DNA of 64,000 nt, from positions 7,440,001 through 7,504,000 of the forward strand of contig AP026073.1 of assembly GCA_024349765.1 (NCBI GenBank). Reading direction: 5' to 3'. Below, piece by piece: positions 45,230 through 54,843 of this stretch. Source of the DNA: Streptomyces nigrescens (GTDB lineage: Bacteria; Actinomycetota; Actinomycetes; Streptomycetales; Streptomycetaceae). The position numbers and the translations under genes are program-made. The notes under the pieces were generated by a model that made no database searches, was not told the origin of the DNA, and saw only the letters and a program-made list of their open reading frames with translations. Each line of letters starts with the position of its first letter. The stretch's first letter is position 1.

Positions 45230-45903
45230 ACGGTCCTGGCAGGCGGTCCGTGCGGCCGGTGGAAGACCGGTTGCGGCGGGCCTTCGCGGCGCGCGCGGAG
45301 AGCATCGACGTCCGGGACCTGCGGCCGGCCGCGCCGCCCGGGCCGCGGTCGCACCCCGCCCGGCGGCCGGCCGACCCGCAGCGGTCCCGAGCCCGCCACT
45401 CCTGGCTGCGCCCGTCCTGGCTGCGCCACCCCGGGCTGCGCCGCTTCGGCCTGCCGTTGGCCGCGGCCGTGGCGGCCGCGGCCGTCGCCTTCGGATATCT
45501 CGCGGCCGCTCCCGACGCGTCCCGGGGCCCGTCCGACCGGCCGGCGCCCGCGACGCCGCCGCGCCCGGTACGCCCGTCGCCGTCGCCGTCGCTCCCCGGG
45601 CCGCCCACCGGCCCGGACGGGCCGTCCGCGCGCCCCTCGCCCGGCCGCACGTTCCCGGGCAGTGCCGACCCGGACGGTGCGTCAGCAGGCGGCGCATCCG
45701 CAGGCAGTACGTCCCCGGGCGGTACGTCCGGAGCCACCGCCTCGCCGGGGCCGGACGGCGAGCCGTCCCGGGCGCCGCGCACCGAGCCGCCAAAGCCGCC
45801 GCGGAGCAGCGGTACGGCGCGCCCGTCGGCGACTCCCACCCCCGGCACGAGCACCGTGCCGACCGCGCAGAGCAGGGCGAACACCTCGCCGGCCGCGCCG
45901 TAG
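45226..45903 (+). CDS. Single-pass membrane partner of the ECF sigma factor
   Basis: 225 aa. A cytosolic segment (VEDRLRRAFAARAESIDVRDLRPA) typical of sigma-associated membrane proteins is followed by Arg/Ser-rich sequence, a membrane helix (LPLAAAVAAAAVAFGYLAAA) and a long Pro/Ser/Gly-rich exterior. No folded extracellular domain remains. Its 3' end overlaps, on the opposite strand, an acyltransferase remnant, so the C-terminus may have been replaced by a rearrangement. Coupled to the sigma gene by ATGA. Confidence 0.65.
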   Translation: MNGPGRRSVRPVEDRLRRAFAARAESIDVRDLRPAAPPGPRSHPARRPADPQRSRARHSWLRPSWLRHPGLRRFGLPLAAAVAAAAVAFGYLAAAPDASRGPSDRPAPATPPRPVRPSPSPSLPGPPTGPDGPSARPSPGRTFPGSADPDGASAGGASAGSTSPGGTSGATASPGPDGEPSRAPRTEPPKPPRSSGTARPSATPTPGTSTVPTAQSRANTSPAAP

Positions 45904-46245
45904 ACCGTCTCGGTGCGCGGCTGTACGGGCAGTTGGGCGACGAGGGTCTGCCGGTCCGCGGTGAAGTGGTCGGCCGTGGACCGGATTCGGCCCTGGTGGT
46001 GAAGTGGTCGGCCGTGGACCGGATCCGGCCCTGGTGGTGAAGTGGTCGGCCGTGGACCGGATCCGGCCCTGGTGGTCGACGGCGGTGGCGACGCCGCGCA
46101 CGGACCGCCGGATCACGGCGTAGCCGTATTCGACGGAGCGGAGGACGGCCCGCTGGGCGTGCGGCGCGTCGAAGCCGGGCCAGTCGACCTTGCCGTCCGG
46201 GGTGACCGGTGCGGCGGCGTTCCGTACGCAGGGGGTTCCTCGCCC
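45800..46245 (-). pseudogene. C-terminal remnant of a nitrilase-fold membrane protein (Lnt-like), disrupted by a 38-bp repeat
   Basis: Minus-strand reading gives PDGKVDWPGFDAPHAQ, then AVLRSVEYGYAVIRRSVRGVATAVDHQGRIRSTADHFT. After removal of two of the three repeat copies it continues ADRQTLVAQLPVQPRTETVYGAAGEVFALLCAVGTVLVPG. That is the C-terminal catalytic edge and last membrane helix of the apolipoprotein N-acyltransferase/carbon-nitrogen hydrolase family. The N-terminal 80 percent is absent, and the two extra copies (76 bp) shift the frame. Confidence 0.62.
45961..46074. repeat. Three 38-bp tandem repeats
   Basis: Units at 45961-45998, 45999-46036 and 46037-46074 are identical except for one base in the first (T instead of C, in GGATTCGG). 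Recent expansion is likely. Confidence 0.95.
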
Positions 46246-46250
46246 GTGGG

Positions 46251-46281
46251 CGTTAGCCGCGCGTTAGCCGATCAGCAGCGG
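46251..46281 (+). promoter_or_regulatory. GTTAG-N6-GTTAG element upstream of a DUF4232 lipoprotein, copy 1
   Basis: CGTTAGCC occurs at 46251 and again at 46262, exactly 11 bp apart, followed by GATCAGCAGCGG. The same arrangement is at 57640-57670 before the other DUF4232 gene. Direct repeats spaced 11 bp are typical of OmpR-type response regulator sites. Confidence 0.6.
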
Positions 46282-46323
46282 CGGCGCGGAAGGTCAGGTA
46301 CACGCCACCGTCCGGGAGCCCTC

Positions 46324-46923
46324 ATGCCGCCGCTCTTCACCTCCGCCCGCCGGGCACTCGCCGCGGCGCTGACCGTCACCGCCGTCCTCGCGCCGGCCGC
46401 CGCCTGCCACGGCACCGGCGCCAACCGGTCCGACGACCCGGCCACCGCCGTCTCCCCGGCCCCCGCCTCGCCGACCGTGACGGACGGCGGTCCGCCCCGG
46501 GGTCCGGGCGGCCGGGTCATCTGCACGCCCGAGATGCTCCGCTTCCACGCCGGCGCGCTGCCGCACCGGGCCCGCCGGATGCTGCTGACGGTTACCAACT
46601 ACGCAAACCGGCCCTGCGACTTCGCCGCTCCGCACCATGTGCTGCTGAGCTTCGGCGAGGGCCGCCGACCCGCCGTGCCGGTGATCGGGCGCAGCCGGCC
46701 GGGCTCCGTCGCCACCCTCGCACCCAACGGGACGGCCTACGCCCTGATCACCACCGGTACGGGCGGCAGCGGCCGGAAGGTCTCCCAGTTCGGGGTCGCG
46801 CTGGCCGCGCACACCGTCCCCACCCAGGTCGGCCTGGACGACCGCACCCCGGCCCGGGTCGATCCGCACACGGCCCGCGTCACGTACTGGCAACCCAGCC
46901 GGGCGGCCGCCCTGCGCTGGTGA
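46324..46923 (+). CDS. DUF4232 lipoprotein
   Basis: 199 aa. Lipobox LAPAAAC near residue 28 (signal MPPLFTSARRALAAALTVTAVLAPAAAC), then a Ser/Pro linker and a DUF4232 beta domain with conserved cysteines (VICTPEMLRFHAGALP ... LLTVTNYANRPCDFAAPHHVLLSF) and the TLAPNGTAYALITT strand. Surface-exposed, function unknown. The ATG follows CCGGGAGCCCTC. Shares an upstream element with the second DUF4232 gene at 57743. Confidence 0.85.
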   Translation: MPPLFTSARRALAAALTVTAVLAPAAACHGTGANRSDDPATAVSPAPASPTVTDGGPPRGPGGRVICTPEMLRFHAGALPHRARRMLLTVTNYANRPCDFAAPHHVLLSFGEGRRPAVPVIGRSRPGSVATLAPNGTAYALITTGTGGSGRKVSQFGVALAAHTVPTQVGLDDRTPARVDPHTARVTYWQPSRAAALRW

Positions 46924-47091
46924 GGCGGATCCGGGGGCCCGCGCAGCGACTTCCTGGCGGGTGCCTGCCCGGCAGGCCCCGGGCCCGGACCAGGTCATCG
47001 GCGGTTTCGGTCCCGGTTTTCGGGCAAAGATCACCTTTCCACCGCTGCGGGATGGCTGCGCCCGGTGCCGCTCGCCCGGTAGGCTTTCCGT

Positions 47092-47388
47092 GTGATCTTC
47101 AAGCGCATCGGAAATGGGCGGCCGTACCCCGACCACGGCCGGGAGAGCACCCGCCAGTGGGCGGATGTCGCCCCGCGCCCGGTACGCCTCGACCAGTTGG
47201 TGACCACCAAGCAGCAGCTCGACCTGGAGACGCTGCTCGCCGAGGACTCGACGTTCTACGGCGACCTCTTCGCGCACGTCGTGAAGTGGGAGGGCGACCT
47301 GTATCTGGAGGACGGTCTGCACCGCGCGGTGCGCGCCGCGCTCCAGCAGCGCCAGGTGCTGCACGCCCGGGTCCTCGAACTGGACTGA
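47092..47388 (+). CDS. Conserved 98-aa actinobacterial protein (VapB-like annotation in relatives)
   Basis: MIFKRIGNGRPYPDHGRES, then TLRQWADV-like and LDQLVTTKQQLDLETLLAEDSTFYGDLFAHVVKWEGDLYLEDGLHRAVRAALQQ. Conserved in the upp/LytR_C neighbourhood of Streptomyces; sometimes named an antitoxin-like protein, but no toxin gene is adjacent. GTG start at 47092 with TAGGCT six bases upstream, which indicates a leaderless transcript. Probable core housekeeping role unknown. Confidence 0.85.
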   Translation: MIFKRIGNGRPYPDHGRESTRQWADVAPRPVRLDQLVTTKQQLDLETLLAEDSTFYGDLFAHVVKWEGDLYLEDGLHRAVRAALQQRQVLHARVLELD

Positions 47389-47641
47389 CACCCCGCCAGC
47401 AGCCCGCGCCCGAACGGCACGTACCCCCTGCCGGACCCACCCCTGCGCCGAGGCCCGGCCGCTCCCGCACGCCGGCCGCCGCGGACTCCCCTGCACACCG
47501 GGCAAAAACCGGCCCTTACCGCCCGACCCGGCACGTCCCCACCCAACCCACCCTGCCCGAATTGACCCTTTTGGGTTGGGTCTCGCGCCACGCGTTGATC
47601 ATCTAGTAGGCACGGCCTGTCACCCGCACTACGCTGCGCCC

Positions 47642-48292
47642 ATGAGCATGCTGACGCCCCCGGGCATGGGCGGTAAGAAGTACCGCATCACGGGCGACAG
47701 GTATCCGCGGATGCGCCGCCCCCGCCACCGTCGCCGGATCGTCCTCACCCTCCTCGCCACGGCCTGCGCGCTCGGCCTGGTGGGCTGGGGCACCCTGCAG
47801 CTCATCGACGTCTTCGGTGGCCGGTCCGGTACCGCGCAGGCCGCCCAGGACAAGAAGCACTGCCCGGACGGCGGCGGGAAGACCGCGGTACGGGCCACGC
47901 CGGCCGCACAGAAACCGCCCGCGCCCGGCACCCTCACCGTCAACGTCTTCAACGCCACCCAGCGGTCCGGGCTCGCCAAGCGCACCGCCGACGAGCTCAA
48001 GAAGCGCGGCTTCAAGATCGGCAAGGTGGGCAACGCCCCGGCCGCCTACGACAAGAAGGTCAAGGGTGCCGGAATACTCCTCGGCCCCACGGCGGCGGCC
48101 GACGGCCCGCTGAAGGTGCTCGCCACCCAGCTCACCGGCGCCGAGCAGAAGACCGACGGCCGCAAGGGCGCCGATCTCGACCTGATCATCGGCGATGCCT
48201 TCAAGGAGCTCGCCACCCCGCAGGCCGCCGCCAAGTCCCTGGCCGTACTGAACCGTCCGGCTCAGGAACCGGCCCGCGACGCCACCTGCTGA
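47642..48292 (+). CDS. LytR_C domain membrane protein
   Basis: 216 aa. Basic N-terminus (RMRRPRHRRR), one membrane helix (IVLTLLATACALGLVGWGTLQLI), then an extracellular LytR_C domain: LTVNVFNATQRSGLAKRTADELKKRGFKIGKVGNAP ... GAGILLGPTAAADGPLKVLATQL ... LDLIIGDAFKEL. Likely interacts with cell-wall glycopolymer metabolism; it lacks the LytR-CpsA-Psr catalytic domain. TACGCT about seven bases before the ATG suggests a leaderless mRNA. Confidence 0.88.
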   Translation: MSMLTPPGMGGKKYRITGDRYPRMRRPRHRRRIVLTLLATACALGLVGWGTLQLIDVFGGRSGTAQAAQDKKHCPDGGGKTAVRATPAAQKPPAPGTLTVNVFNATQRSGLAKRTADELKKRGFKIGKVGNAPAAYDKKVKGAGILLGPTAAADGPLKVLATQLTGAEQKTDGRKGADLDLIIGDAFKELATPQAAAKSLAVLNRPAQEPARDATC

Positions 48293-48323
48293 CCGTACGG
48301 AAGCCGCAACACCCGGCGGCCAT

Positions 48324-48366
48324 GCGATCGGGCCCCGCACCACCGGATGGTGCGGGGCCCGATCGC
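48324..48366. terminator. Bidirectional terminator between LytR_C and upp genes
   Basis: A 19-bp perfect stem GCGATCGGGCCCCGCACCA (48324-48342) with its complement at 48348-48366 and a CCGGA loop, between two converging genes. Confidence 0.92.
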
Positions 48367-48387
48367 TGCTCGGAAAGAAGGGTGGGG

Positions 48388-49023
48388 TCAGCCGGCGGTG
48401 CCGTACATCCGGTCGCCCGCGTCGCCGAGGCCCGGCACGATGTAGCGGTCCTCGTTCAGCCGCTCGTCGACCGCCGCGGTGACCACCGTCACCGGCGTAC
48501 CGGCCAGCGCCTTCTCCATGACCGCGACGCCCTCCGGCGCGGCCAGCAGGCAGATCGCGGTGACGTCGTCCGCACCGCGCTTGATCAGCTCCTGGATCGC
48601 CGCGACCAGCGTGCCGCCGGTGGCCAGCATCGGGTCGACGACGTACACCTGCCGGCCCGAGAGGTCGTCGGGCATCCGCGTGGCGTAGGTGTGCGCCTCG
48701 TAGGTCTCCTCGTTGCGGACCATGCCCATGAAGCCGACCTCGGCGGTGGGCAGCAGCCGCACCATGCCGTCCAGCATGCCCAGACCGGCCCGCAGGATCG
48801 GCACGACCATGGGCCGCGGGTGCGAGAGCCGCACGCCGGTGGTCGCCGTCACCGGCGTCTCGATGTCGACCTGCTCGGTGCGCACGTCCCGGGTGGCCTC
48901 GTAGGCGAGCAGGGTGACCAGCTCGTCGGCGAGCCGCCGGAAGGTGGGGGAGTCGGTGCGCTTGTCGCGCAGAGTGGTGAGTTTGTGCGCCACCAGCGGG
49001 TGGTCGACGACGTGGATCCGCAT
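48388..49023 (-). CDS. upp: Uracil phosphoribosyltransferase
   Basis: 211 aa. Salvages uracil with PRPP to [23 protein letters not shown] at the N-terminus; [19 protein letters not shown] loop [31 protein letters not shown] at the C-terminus binding uracil. Normal family length. The ATG at 49023 is fixed by the conserved N-terminus. Converges with the LytR_C gene across a strong terminator. Confidence 0.97.
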   Translation of the reverse strand: MRIHVVDHPLVAHKLTTLRDKRTDSPTFRRLADELVTLLAYEATRDVRTEQVDIETPVTATTGVRLSHPRPMVVPILRAGLGMLDGMVRLLPTAEVGFMGMVRNEETYEAHTYATRMPDDLSGRQVYVVDPMLATGGTLVAAIQELIKRGADDVTAICLLAAPEGVAVMEKALAGTPVTVVTAAVDERLNEDRYIVPGLGDAGDRMYGTAG

Positions 49024-49198
49024 GACATCGACAGTAACCGAGGCGGAGGGCCCCGGCGCCCGCCGTGCACCGCCCGGCCGCCGGACACGATGGCGCGGCC
49101 CGGCTGGCATCACTGCACCGGATAGCGGGAAAGTGGGCACGTACGCCCGATCATGCGTCGCGTCCTCGGGCGCAGTCCTCGCCGAGGTGGTGTGCAGC

Positions 49199-49420
49199 GT
49201 GCCCGACCCCCAGTGGACCGACAACACCGACGACGCCGACGACATCGACGACGCGGGCACCGCCCGTGACCCCGAGAGCGAGGCGGCGCGCCGACGGCGC
49301 CGGGCGCAGTTCCTGCGCGAACTGCACGAGGCGAAGGAGCTCCGCAACCGCGTCCAGCCGCGCCGGGTGCGGGCCGAGCGGATGCGCCAGGCCATGCGGA
49401 TGCGCTCTTTCCGCTGGTAA
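49199..49420 (+). CDS. Small conserved charged protein (73 aa)
   Basis: Starts at GTG 49199 (GAGGTGG upstream). The acidic half ([23 protein letters not shown]) is followed by a strongly basic helix ([45 protein letters not shown]). No domain recognised. Present at the same position between upp and the tadA pair in other Streptomyces, as far as I recall. Soluble; function unknown. Confidence 0.75.
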   Translation: MPDPQWTDNTDDADDIDDAGTARDPESEAARRRRRAQFLRELHEAKELRNRVQPRRVRAERMRQAMRMRSFRW

Positions 49421-49630
49421 TCGAGGGCATTCCGCTGAGAGCGGAACAGGCCCCGGTGCCCGGTAATGCTGCGGCACGTGAGCGACATCTCGCACAACCT
49501 CCGCACGACGCAGCGTCGAAGACCCCGCGCGAACGCGTTGTTTCTGCCACGATTCCGAAGGGGCGGGACCACCGGCGTGCACGCCGCCCCGCCCCGGCCC
49601 GGCACGCCTATGACCAGTGGGAGAGTCACG

Positions 49631-50831
<1,201 letters not shown>

Positions 50832-50932
50832 CCAACGGCGGGGCCGCGCCCCCGCCCCGCCCCCGCCCCGTTCGTCCCGCCCCCGGGAATCCGATTTCGG
50901 TGCACGGCCCCCCGTGGGCTAAGCTCTCTCTC

Positions 50933-51019
50933 GGTAGCGTGTCCGAGCGGCCGAAGGAGCGCGCCTCGAAAGCGCGTGAGGGGGCAACTCCTCCGTGGGT
51001 TCAAATCCCACCGCTACCG
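50933..51019 (+). tRNA. tRNA-Ser (anticodon CGA)
   Basis: Acceptor GGTAGCG (50933-50939) pairs with CGCTACC (51012-51018), discriminator G. Anticodon stem CGCGC/GCGCG encloses CTCGAAA, anticodon CGA. A long variable arm (TGAGGGGGCAACTCCTCC) and T arm GTGGGTTCAAATCCCAC are present. It reads UCG. Confidence 0.96.
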
Positions 51020-51029
51020 CTCAAGGGCA

Positions 51030-51060
51030 AAGGCCCCGATCCCTTCCGGATCGGGGCCTT
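51030..51060 (+). terminator. Terminator after tRNA-Ser(CGA)
   Basis: AAGGCCCCGATCC (51030-51042), loop CTTCC, GGATCGGGGCCTT (51048-51060): 13-bp stem, 11 bases after the tRNA. Confidence 0.9.
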
Positions 51061-51080
51061 CGTCATGTCCGGGGTGGCGG

Positions 51081-51605
51081 CTAGTCGTTGCGCCGGCCCC
51101 GCAGCGCACGGCGCACGAAGTGCACGATCAGCCAGATCACCAGAACGATGAGGACCAGGAAGACGACGAACAGGACGATCAGGAAGATGCCCAGCTTCTT
51201 GAAGAAGCCGCGCTTCTTCTTCGTCTTGCCCTTCGACTTCCAGGAGGACTTCTTGTCCTTGGAGACGGTCGTCAGGTGCGACGTCGAGTGGTGCGAGCCG
51301 TGCGACGAGTGGAACGAGTGGAACGCCCCGTGGTGGCCGTAGGCGGCGGACTGCGCGGGGGCGGCGGCGAGCGCGCCCGCGGCCTCGGTGCGGACGGTCT
51401 CGGTGCGTACGGCTGCGGTGCGGGCCGTCTCCGGGGCGGTGCGGCCGGCCGCGGTGGCCGGGGCGACGGCTGCGGCCAGCAGGCCGGCCAGCAGTGCCAG
51501 CACCACCGCCGTGCGCCGGCGGGCGGCGGAGGGGCGCGGCGAACCGGAGCCGGATCGTGCGGAGTTCACCGGCGTGGGTGTGGGTGTGGGTGCGGATGTG
51601 GGCAT
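51081..51605 (-). CDS. Exported His/Ser-rich protein with C-terminal membrane anchor
   Basis: 174 aa. Signal-type helix (TAVVLALLAGLLAAAVAPATAA), an Ala/Thr/Val low-complexity segment, a His/Ser cluster (YGHHGAFHSFHSSHGSHHSTSH), a Lys-rich block (KDKKSSWKSKGKTKKKRG) and a long C-terminal membrane helix (LGIFLIVLFVVFLVLIVLVIWLIVHF). No domain recognised; the His cluster could bind metal. On the minus strand behind DUF2127, perhaps in one unit with it (34-base gap). Confidence 0.7.
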   Translation of the reverse strand: MPTSAPTPTPTPVNSARSGSGSPRPSAARRRTAVVLALLAGLLAAAVAPATAAGRTAPETARTAAVRTETVRTEAAGALAAAPAQSAAYGHHGAFHSFHSSHGSHHSTSHLTTVSKDKKSSWKSKGKTKKKRGFFKKLGIFLIVLFVVFLVLIVLVIWLIVHFVRRALRGRRND

Positions 51606-51639
51606 GGTGGGGTCCCCCCGGGGTCGGACGTTGGGGCGT

Positions 51640-52419
51640 TCAGGCGTTGTGGGTCGTGGTGGACAGGCCGGCCGAGGTCTCGACCTCCAGGAGGGAGGCG
51701 CTGTGCCGCTCCGCGTCGAAGGCCGCCCGGCCGCCGCGTAGCCCGAACAGCCGCTTGGCGAGCGCGATGTAGAGCACCGCGAGGATGTTGATGACGAGCG
51801 TGGCGATCTTGAGCCAGCTGACCTTCTCGGTGAGCTCGTAGATCTCCAGCGGCAGGAAGGCGGCGGTCGCGACGACGGTCAGGTACTCCGCCCACCGCTT
51901 GGCGTACCAGAGGCCCACGCCCTCGACGATCTCGATGACGGCGTAGACCAGCAGGGCCACGGCCACCAGCACCAGGGTGGAGTGGCGGTAGCCGAAGGTC
52001 TTCTGGATGGTGCCGACGACCGGTGAGTGGTCCAGGTCGTAGTGGAAGTGGCGGGCCACCGGGCGGAGCACGGCGATGTACTCGTCGAAGAACCGCCGGA
52101 CCGCGTCCTTGCGGTTGCTGAACTGCCAGACGCCGACCGCGGCCAGCACGATGAAGACGCCGCGCACCGCCCGTTCGACGGCCAGGAAGCGCAGGATGAA
52201 CAGGTCGCGGAGGACCTTGCCGCGCGGGACGAGCGGGGCGTCGGCGGCCGGCCCCGTGCCGTGCGGCTCGCCGAGCGCGAAGTCGCCGCAGCGCAGGCAG
52301 CGCCAGGCCTCGCCGAGCGCGGTGTCGGCCCGCAGGTTCTGCCGGAGGTGCTCCTCGGTGGGGAGGTAGGTGATGTGCCCGCGGCGCGCGCAGGTACGCC
52401 GGTCCCAGTCGATCTTCAT
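51640..52419 (-). CDS. DUF2127 membrane protein
   Basis: 259 aa. A cytosolic N-terminus with CARRGHITYLPTEEHLR and a CLRCG pair (possible zinc site with the first Cys) is followed by four predicted membrane helices in the DUF2127 domain (LRDLFILRFLAVERAVRGVFIVLAAVGVW ... LVLVAVALLVYAVIEIVEGVGLW ... ATAAFLPLEIYELTEKVSWLK ... LVINILAVLYIALAKRLFG). Conserved, unknown function. Start ATG 52419, where the soluble N-domain begins. Confidence 0.88.
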   Translation of the reverse strand: MKIDWDRRTCARRGHITYLPTEEHLRQNLRADTALGEAWRCLRCGDFALGEPHGTGPAADAPLVPRGKVLRDLFILRFLAVERAVRGVFIVLAAVGVWQFSNRKDAVRRFFDEYIAVLRPVARHFHYDLDHSPVVGTIQKTFGYRHSTLVLVAVALLVYAVIEIVEGVGLWYAKRWAEYLTVVATAAFLPLEIYELTEKVSWLKIATLVINILAVLYIALAKRLFGLRGGRAAFDAERHSASLLEVETSAGLSTTTHNA

Positions 52420-53036
52420 CGTCGGAGCCCGTGGTCCTTTCGTCGTCCCACGCGGCCGTCCGCACCGCGCCGCGGCGCGCCGCCGCGCGTCATTCTGTCG
52501 CGTACATGATGCATGGACGCCGCGCCGTACGAGGTGAGAGACGCGGGGACGGCGGGTGACGGTTGCGTGCGGCGCCGGGACCACGGCGGGCCGGTCCGGG
52601 GGGAGCGGCCTCAGGGAAGCCGCTCCCCCCGGTGCGGACCGAACCCCCAAGCCCACGCCGCTTTCCGGGGGGAAGTCACGGCGTGGACCCCGCAGCGAGG
52701 CCCAGGTCCGGGGCCCGCGGATTCCTGCCAGATCCCTCGGGCCACCGCTTTCATGGTGCCTGCCGGGCCCACTCCGACGGTCCGGCAAAGGACCTGCTTC
52801 GCCGGGCCTTTGGTCCATAAAGTCCGGATCAGGGACGGGGTCAGGGACCGGGTCGGAGCCCGGGTCGGAGCCCGGGCCGGGGTGCGGGCCGCCCCCGCCG
52901 GACGGGAACCGTGCGTACTCCCGGCTCCCCGGATCGAACACGTGTGGTTACACTCGCCCGACTGCATCCGGCCGCCCGCACCACCGCGGGAGCTGCAGGG
53001 ACACCGCAGGGGACTGCCACAGGGGAGACGGGACGA
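52420..53036. other. 617-base gene-free region with a strong hairpin
   Basis: No supported gene on either strand. At 52596-52632 a 14-bp stem (CCGGGGGGAGCGGC with its complement, loop CTCAGGGAA) could terminate transcription. 52840-52890 has short CGGGTCGGAGCC repeats. I looked for cobalamin, c-di-AMP, RNase P and 6S-like features and found none. Confidence 0.5.
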
Positions 53037-53200
53037 TGGCGCAGGCCAAGAAGATCGTGTTGTACCTACTCATCGTCTTCGTGCTGTACACGATCATCAC
53101 CTCCCCCCAGCGTGCCGCCCAGCTGGTCCAAGTAGGCTTCGAGGGCATCTCGTCCGCTGCTCAGGGCGTCGGCGAGTTCATGACCCAGCTGATCAAGTAG
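53037..53200 (+). CDS. Small membrane protein (54 aa)
   Basis: MAQAKKIVLYLLIVFVLYTIITSP, then QRAAQLVQVGFEGISSAAQGVGEFMTQLIK: one N-terminal helix and an amphipathic tail. The ATG follows AGGGGAGACGGGACG. A conserved Streptomyces small protein of unknown function, too short for most gene finders. Confidence 0.78.
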
Positions 53201-53253
53201 GGCCGCCCGCTCCCGGGCCGGCCCCGTTGATCACCCGCCGCACGGAGGCCCCT

Positions 53254-53547
53254 GTGATCCGCCACCTGGTCCTGTTCAAGCTCAACGACGGCGTCTCCCG
53301 GGACGAGGAACGCGTCCAGGCCGGCGCCCGGGCCTTCGCGGCACTCGAGAACGAGATCCCGGAGCTGACGTTCTGGGAGTGCGCCTGGAACATCACCGAC
53401 CGCCCGATCGCCTACGACTTCGCGATCAACTCGGCGGTGGCCGACAAGGACGCCCTGAAGCGGTACATCGAGCACCCGGCCCACCAGGCGGCCGCTGCCC
53501 AGTGGCGCGAATTCGCCACCTGGGTGATCGCGGACTACGAATTCTGA
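53254..53547 (+). CDS. Dabb (stress-responsive A/B barrel) protein
   Basis: 97 aa ferredoxin-like dimeric barrel: VIRHLVLFKLNDGVSRDEERVQAGARAFAALENEIPELTFWECAWNITDRPIAYDFAINSAVADKDALKRYIEHPAHQAAAAQW. The GTG at 53254 follows CACGGAGG. Relatives bind small molecules or act as cyclases/lyases; no role can be given here. Confidence 0.88.
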   Translation: MIRHLVLFKLNDGVSRDEERVQAGARAFAALENEIPELTFWECAWNITDRPIAYDFAINSAVADKDALKRYIEHPAHQAAAAQWREFATWVIADYEF

Positions 53548-53844
53548 GCCTCGGCACCCCGCACCCGGCCCCCCGGAGCGCCCGGCGCGCGATCCGCATA
53601 CCTTCCACAGCCGTTCACCGGAGCCCCTCGCCCCCCGCGGGCGGGGGGCTTCCGCGCGCCCCGCCGCACTCCCTCCACACCCCCGCAGCACCCCCTCCCA
53701 CCACCCCTCTCACCACCCAACTCTCTCTTCAACACGGCGTTATGGGGTGCTTGCACACAGTGCACATGTCTTGTGATGCTATGACCGCTTTTGCCGGATA
53801 CATGCACTGCGAGTCCCTGCACCGCCGAGCACTGGAAGGGTGGC

Positions 53845-54654
53845 GTGACCGTGACGGCCCGTACTGCGCCCAAGGCTCCGTCCCGCGAGAGCCGGAGCGC
53901 GGACACCCGGGCGCTCACACAGGTGCTGTTCGCCGAGCTGTCCGACCTCGAACCCGGCACCCCCGAGCACACCCGCGTCCGTGCCGCCCTGATCGAGGCC
54001 AACCTGCCGCTCGTGCGCTACGCCGCGGCCCGCTTCCGCAGCCGCAACGAGCCCATGGAGGACGTCATCCAGGTCGGCACGATCGGCCTGATCAACGCGA
54101 TCGACCGGTTCGACCCGGACCGCGGCGTCCAGTTCCCCACCTTCGCCATGCCAACCGTCGTCGGCGAGATCAAACGCTACTTTCGAGACAATGTCCGCAC
54201 GGTCCATGTACCGCGCCGCCTCCACGAGCTGTGGGTGCAGGTCAACGGCGCCACCGAGGACCTGACGGTGCTGCACGGCCGCTCCCCCACCACCGCCGAG
54301 ATCGCCGAACGGCTCAAGATCGGCGAGGACGAGGTGCTGGCCTGCCTGGAGGCCGGCCGCTCGTACCACGCCACCTCACTGGAGGCCGCGCAGGAGGGCG
54401 ACGGCCTCCCCGGCCTGCTGGACCGCCTCGGATACGAGGACCCCGAGCTCGCCGGCGTCGAGCACCGCGACCTCGTACGGCACCTCCTCGTCCAGCTCCC
54501 CGAACGCGAACAGCGGATCCTTCTGCTGCGTTACTACAGCAATCTGACGCAGTCCCAGATCTCCGCCGAACTGGGGGTGTCGCAGATGCATGTCTCCCGG
54601 CTACTGTCGCGGAGCTTCGCCCGCCTGCGATCCGCAAACAGGATCGACGCATAA
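53845..54654 (+). CDS. SigB/SigF-type alternative sigma factor (first of two)
   Basis: About 269 aa group 3 sigma factor. Region 2 [64 protein letters not shown], region 3 [22 protein letters not shown] ... [18 protein letters not shown], region 4 [47 protein letters not shown] 53845 (GGAAGGG upstream). In S. coelicolor two such genes (sigF, sigN) lie in this neighbourhood; which is which cannot be settled. No anti-sigma gene is adjacent. Confidence 0.93.
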   Translation: MTVTARTAPKAPSRESRSADTRALTQVLFAELSDLEPGTPEHTRVRAALIEANLPLVRYAAARFRSRNEPMEDVIQVGTIGLINAIDRFDPDRGVQFPTFAMPTVVGEIKRYFRDNVRTVHVPRRLHELWVQVNGATEDLTVLHGRSPTTAEIAERLKIGEDEVLACLEAGRSYHATSLEAAQEGDGLPGLLDRLGYEDPELAGVEHRDLVRHLLVQLPEREQRILLLRYYSNLTQSQISAELGVSQMHVSRLLSRSFARLRSANRIDA

Positions 54655-54843
54655 CCGGGACGGGCGACCCGATCCTGCACAGATATGTCGACAAGGCGCT
54701 ACAGCGTGTTGCCGACATGTGACATTCTGCAGGAACCGCGTTTGCCGTAGCGCTGCCTCCGGTATTCAGGTGGAGGCATCACTTCCCGGTCCGCCTCGGG
54801 CCGGGACGCCGCAGCGATCCGTCCGCGACCTCAAGGGGGTGGC

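Noticed and set aside
45153-45884. Minus-strand frame opposite the sigma partner gene as a separate gene
   Set aside because: Only its first 20-30 residues are meaningful (last helix of the Lnt-like remnant); the rest is antisense to a Pro/Ser-rich coding tail.
47092-47388. Toxin-antitoxin module
   Set aside because: A VapB-like label is used for relatives, but no PIN-domain toxin gene adjoins it.
52420-53036. Possible riboswitch or stable RNA in the long gap
   Set aside because: Only GC-rich hairpins seen; none of the conserved cores of cobalamin, c-di-AMP, RNase P, tmRNA or 6S RNA could be found by eye.
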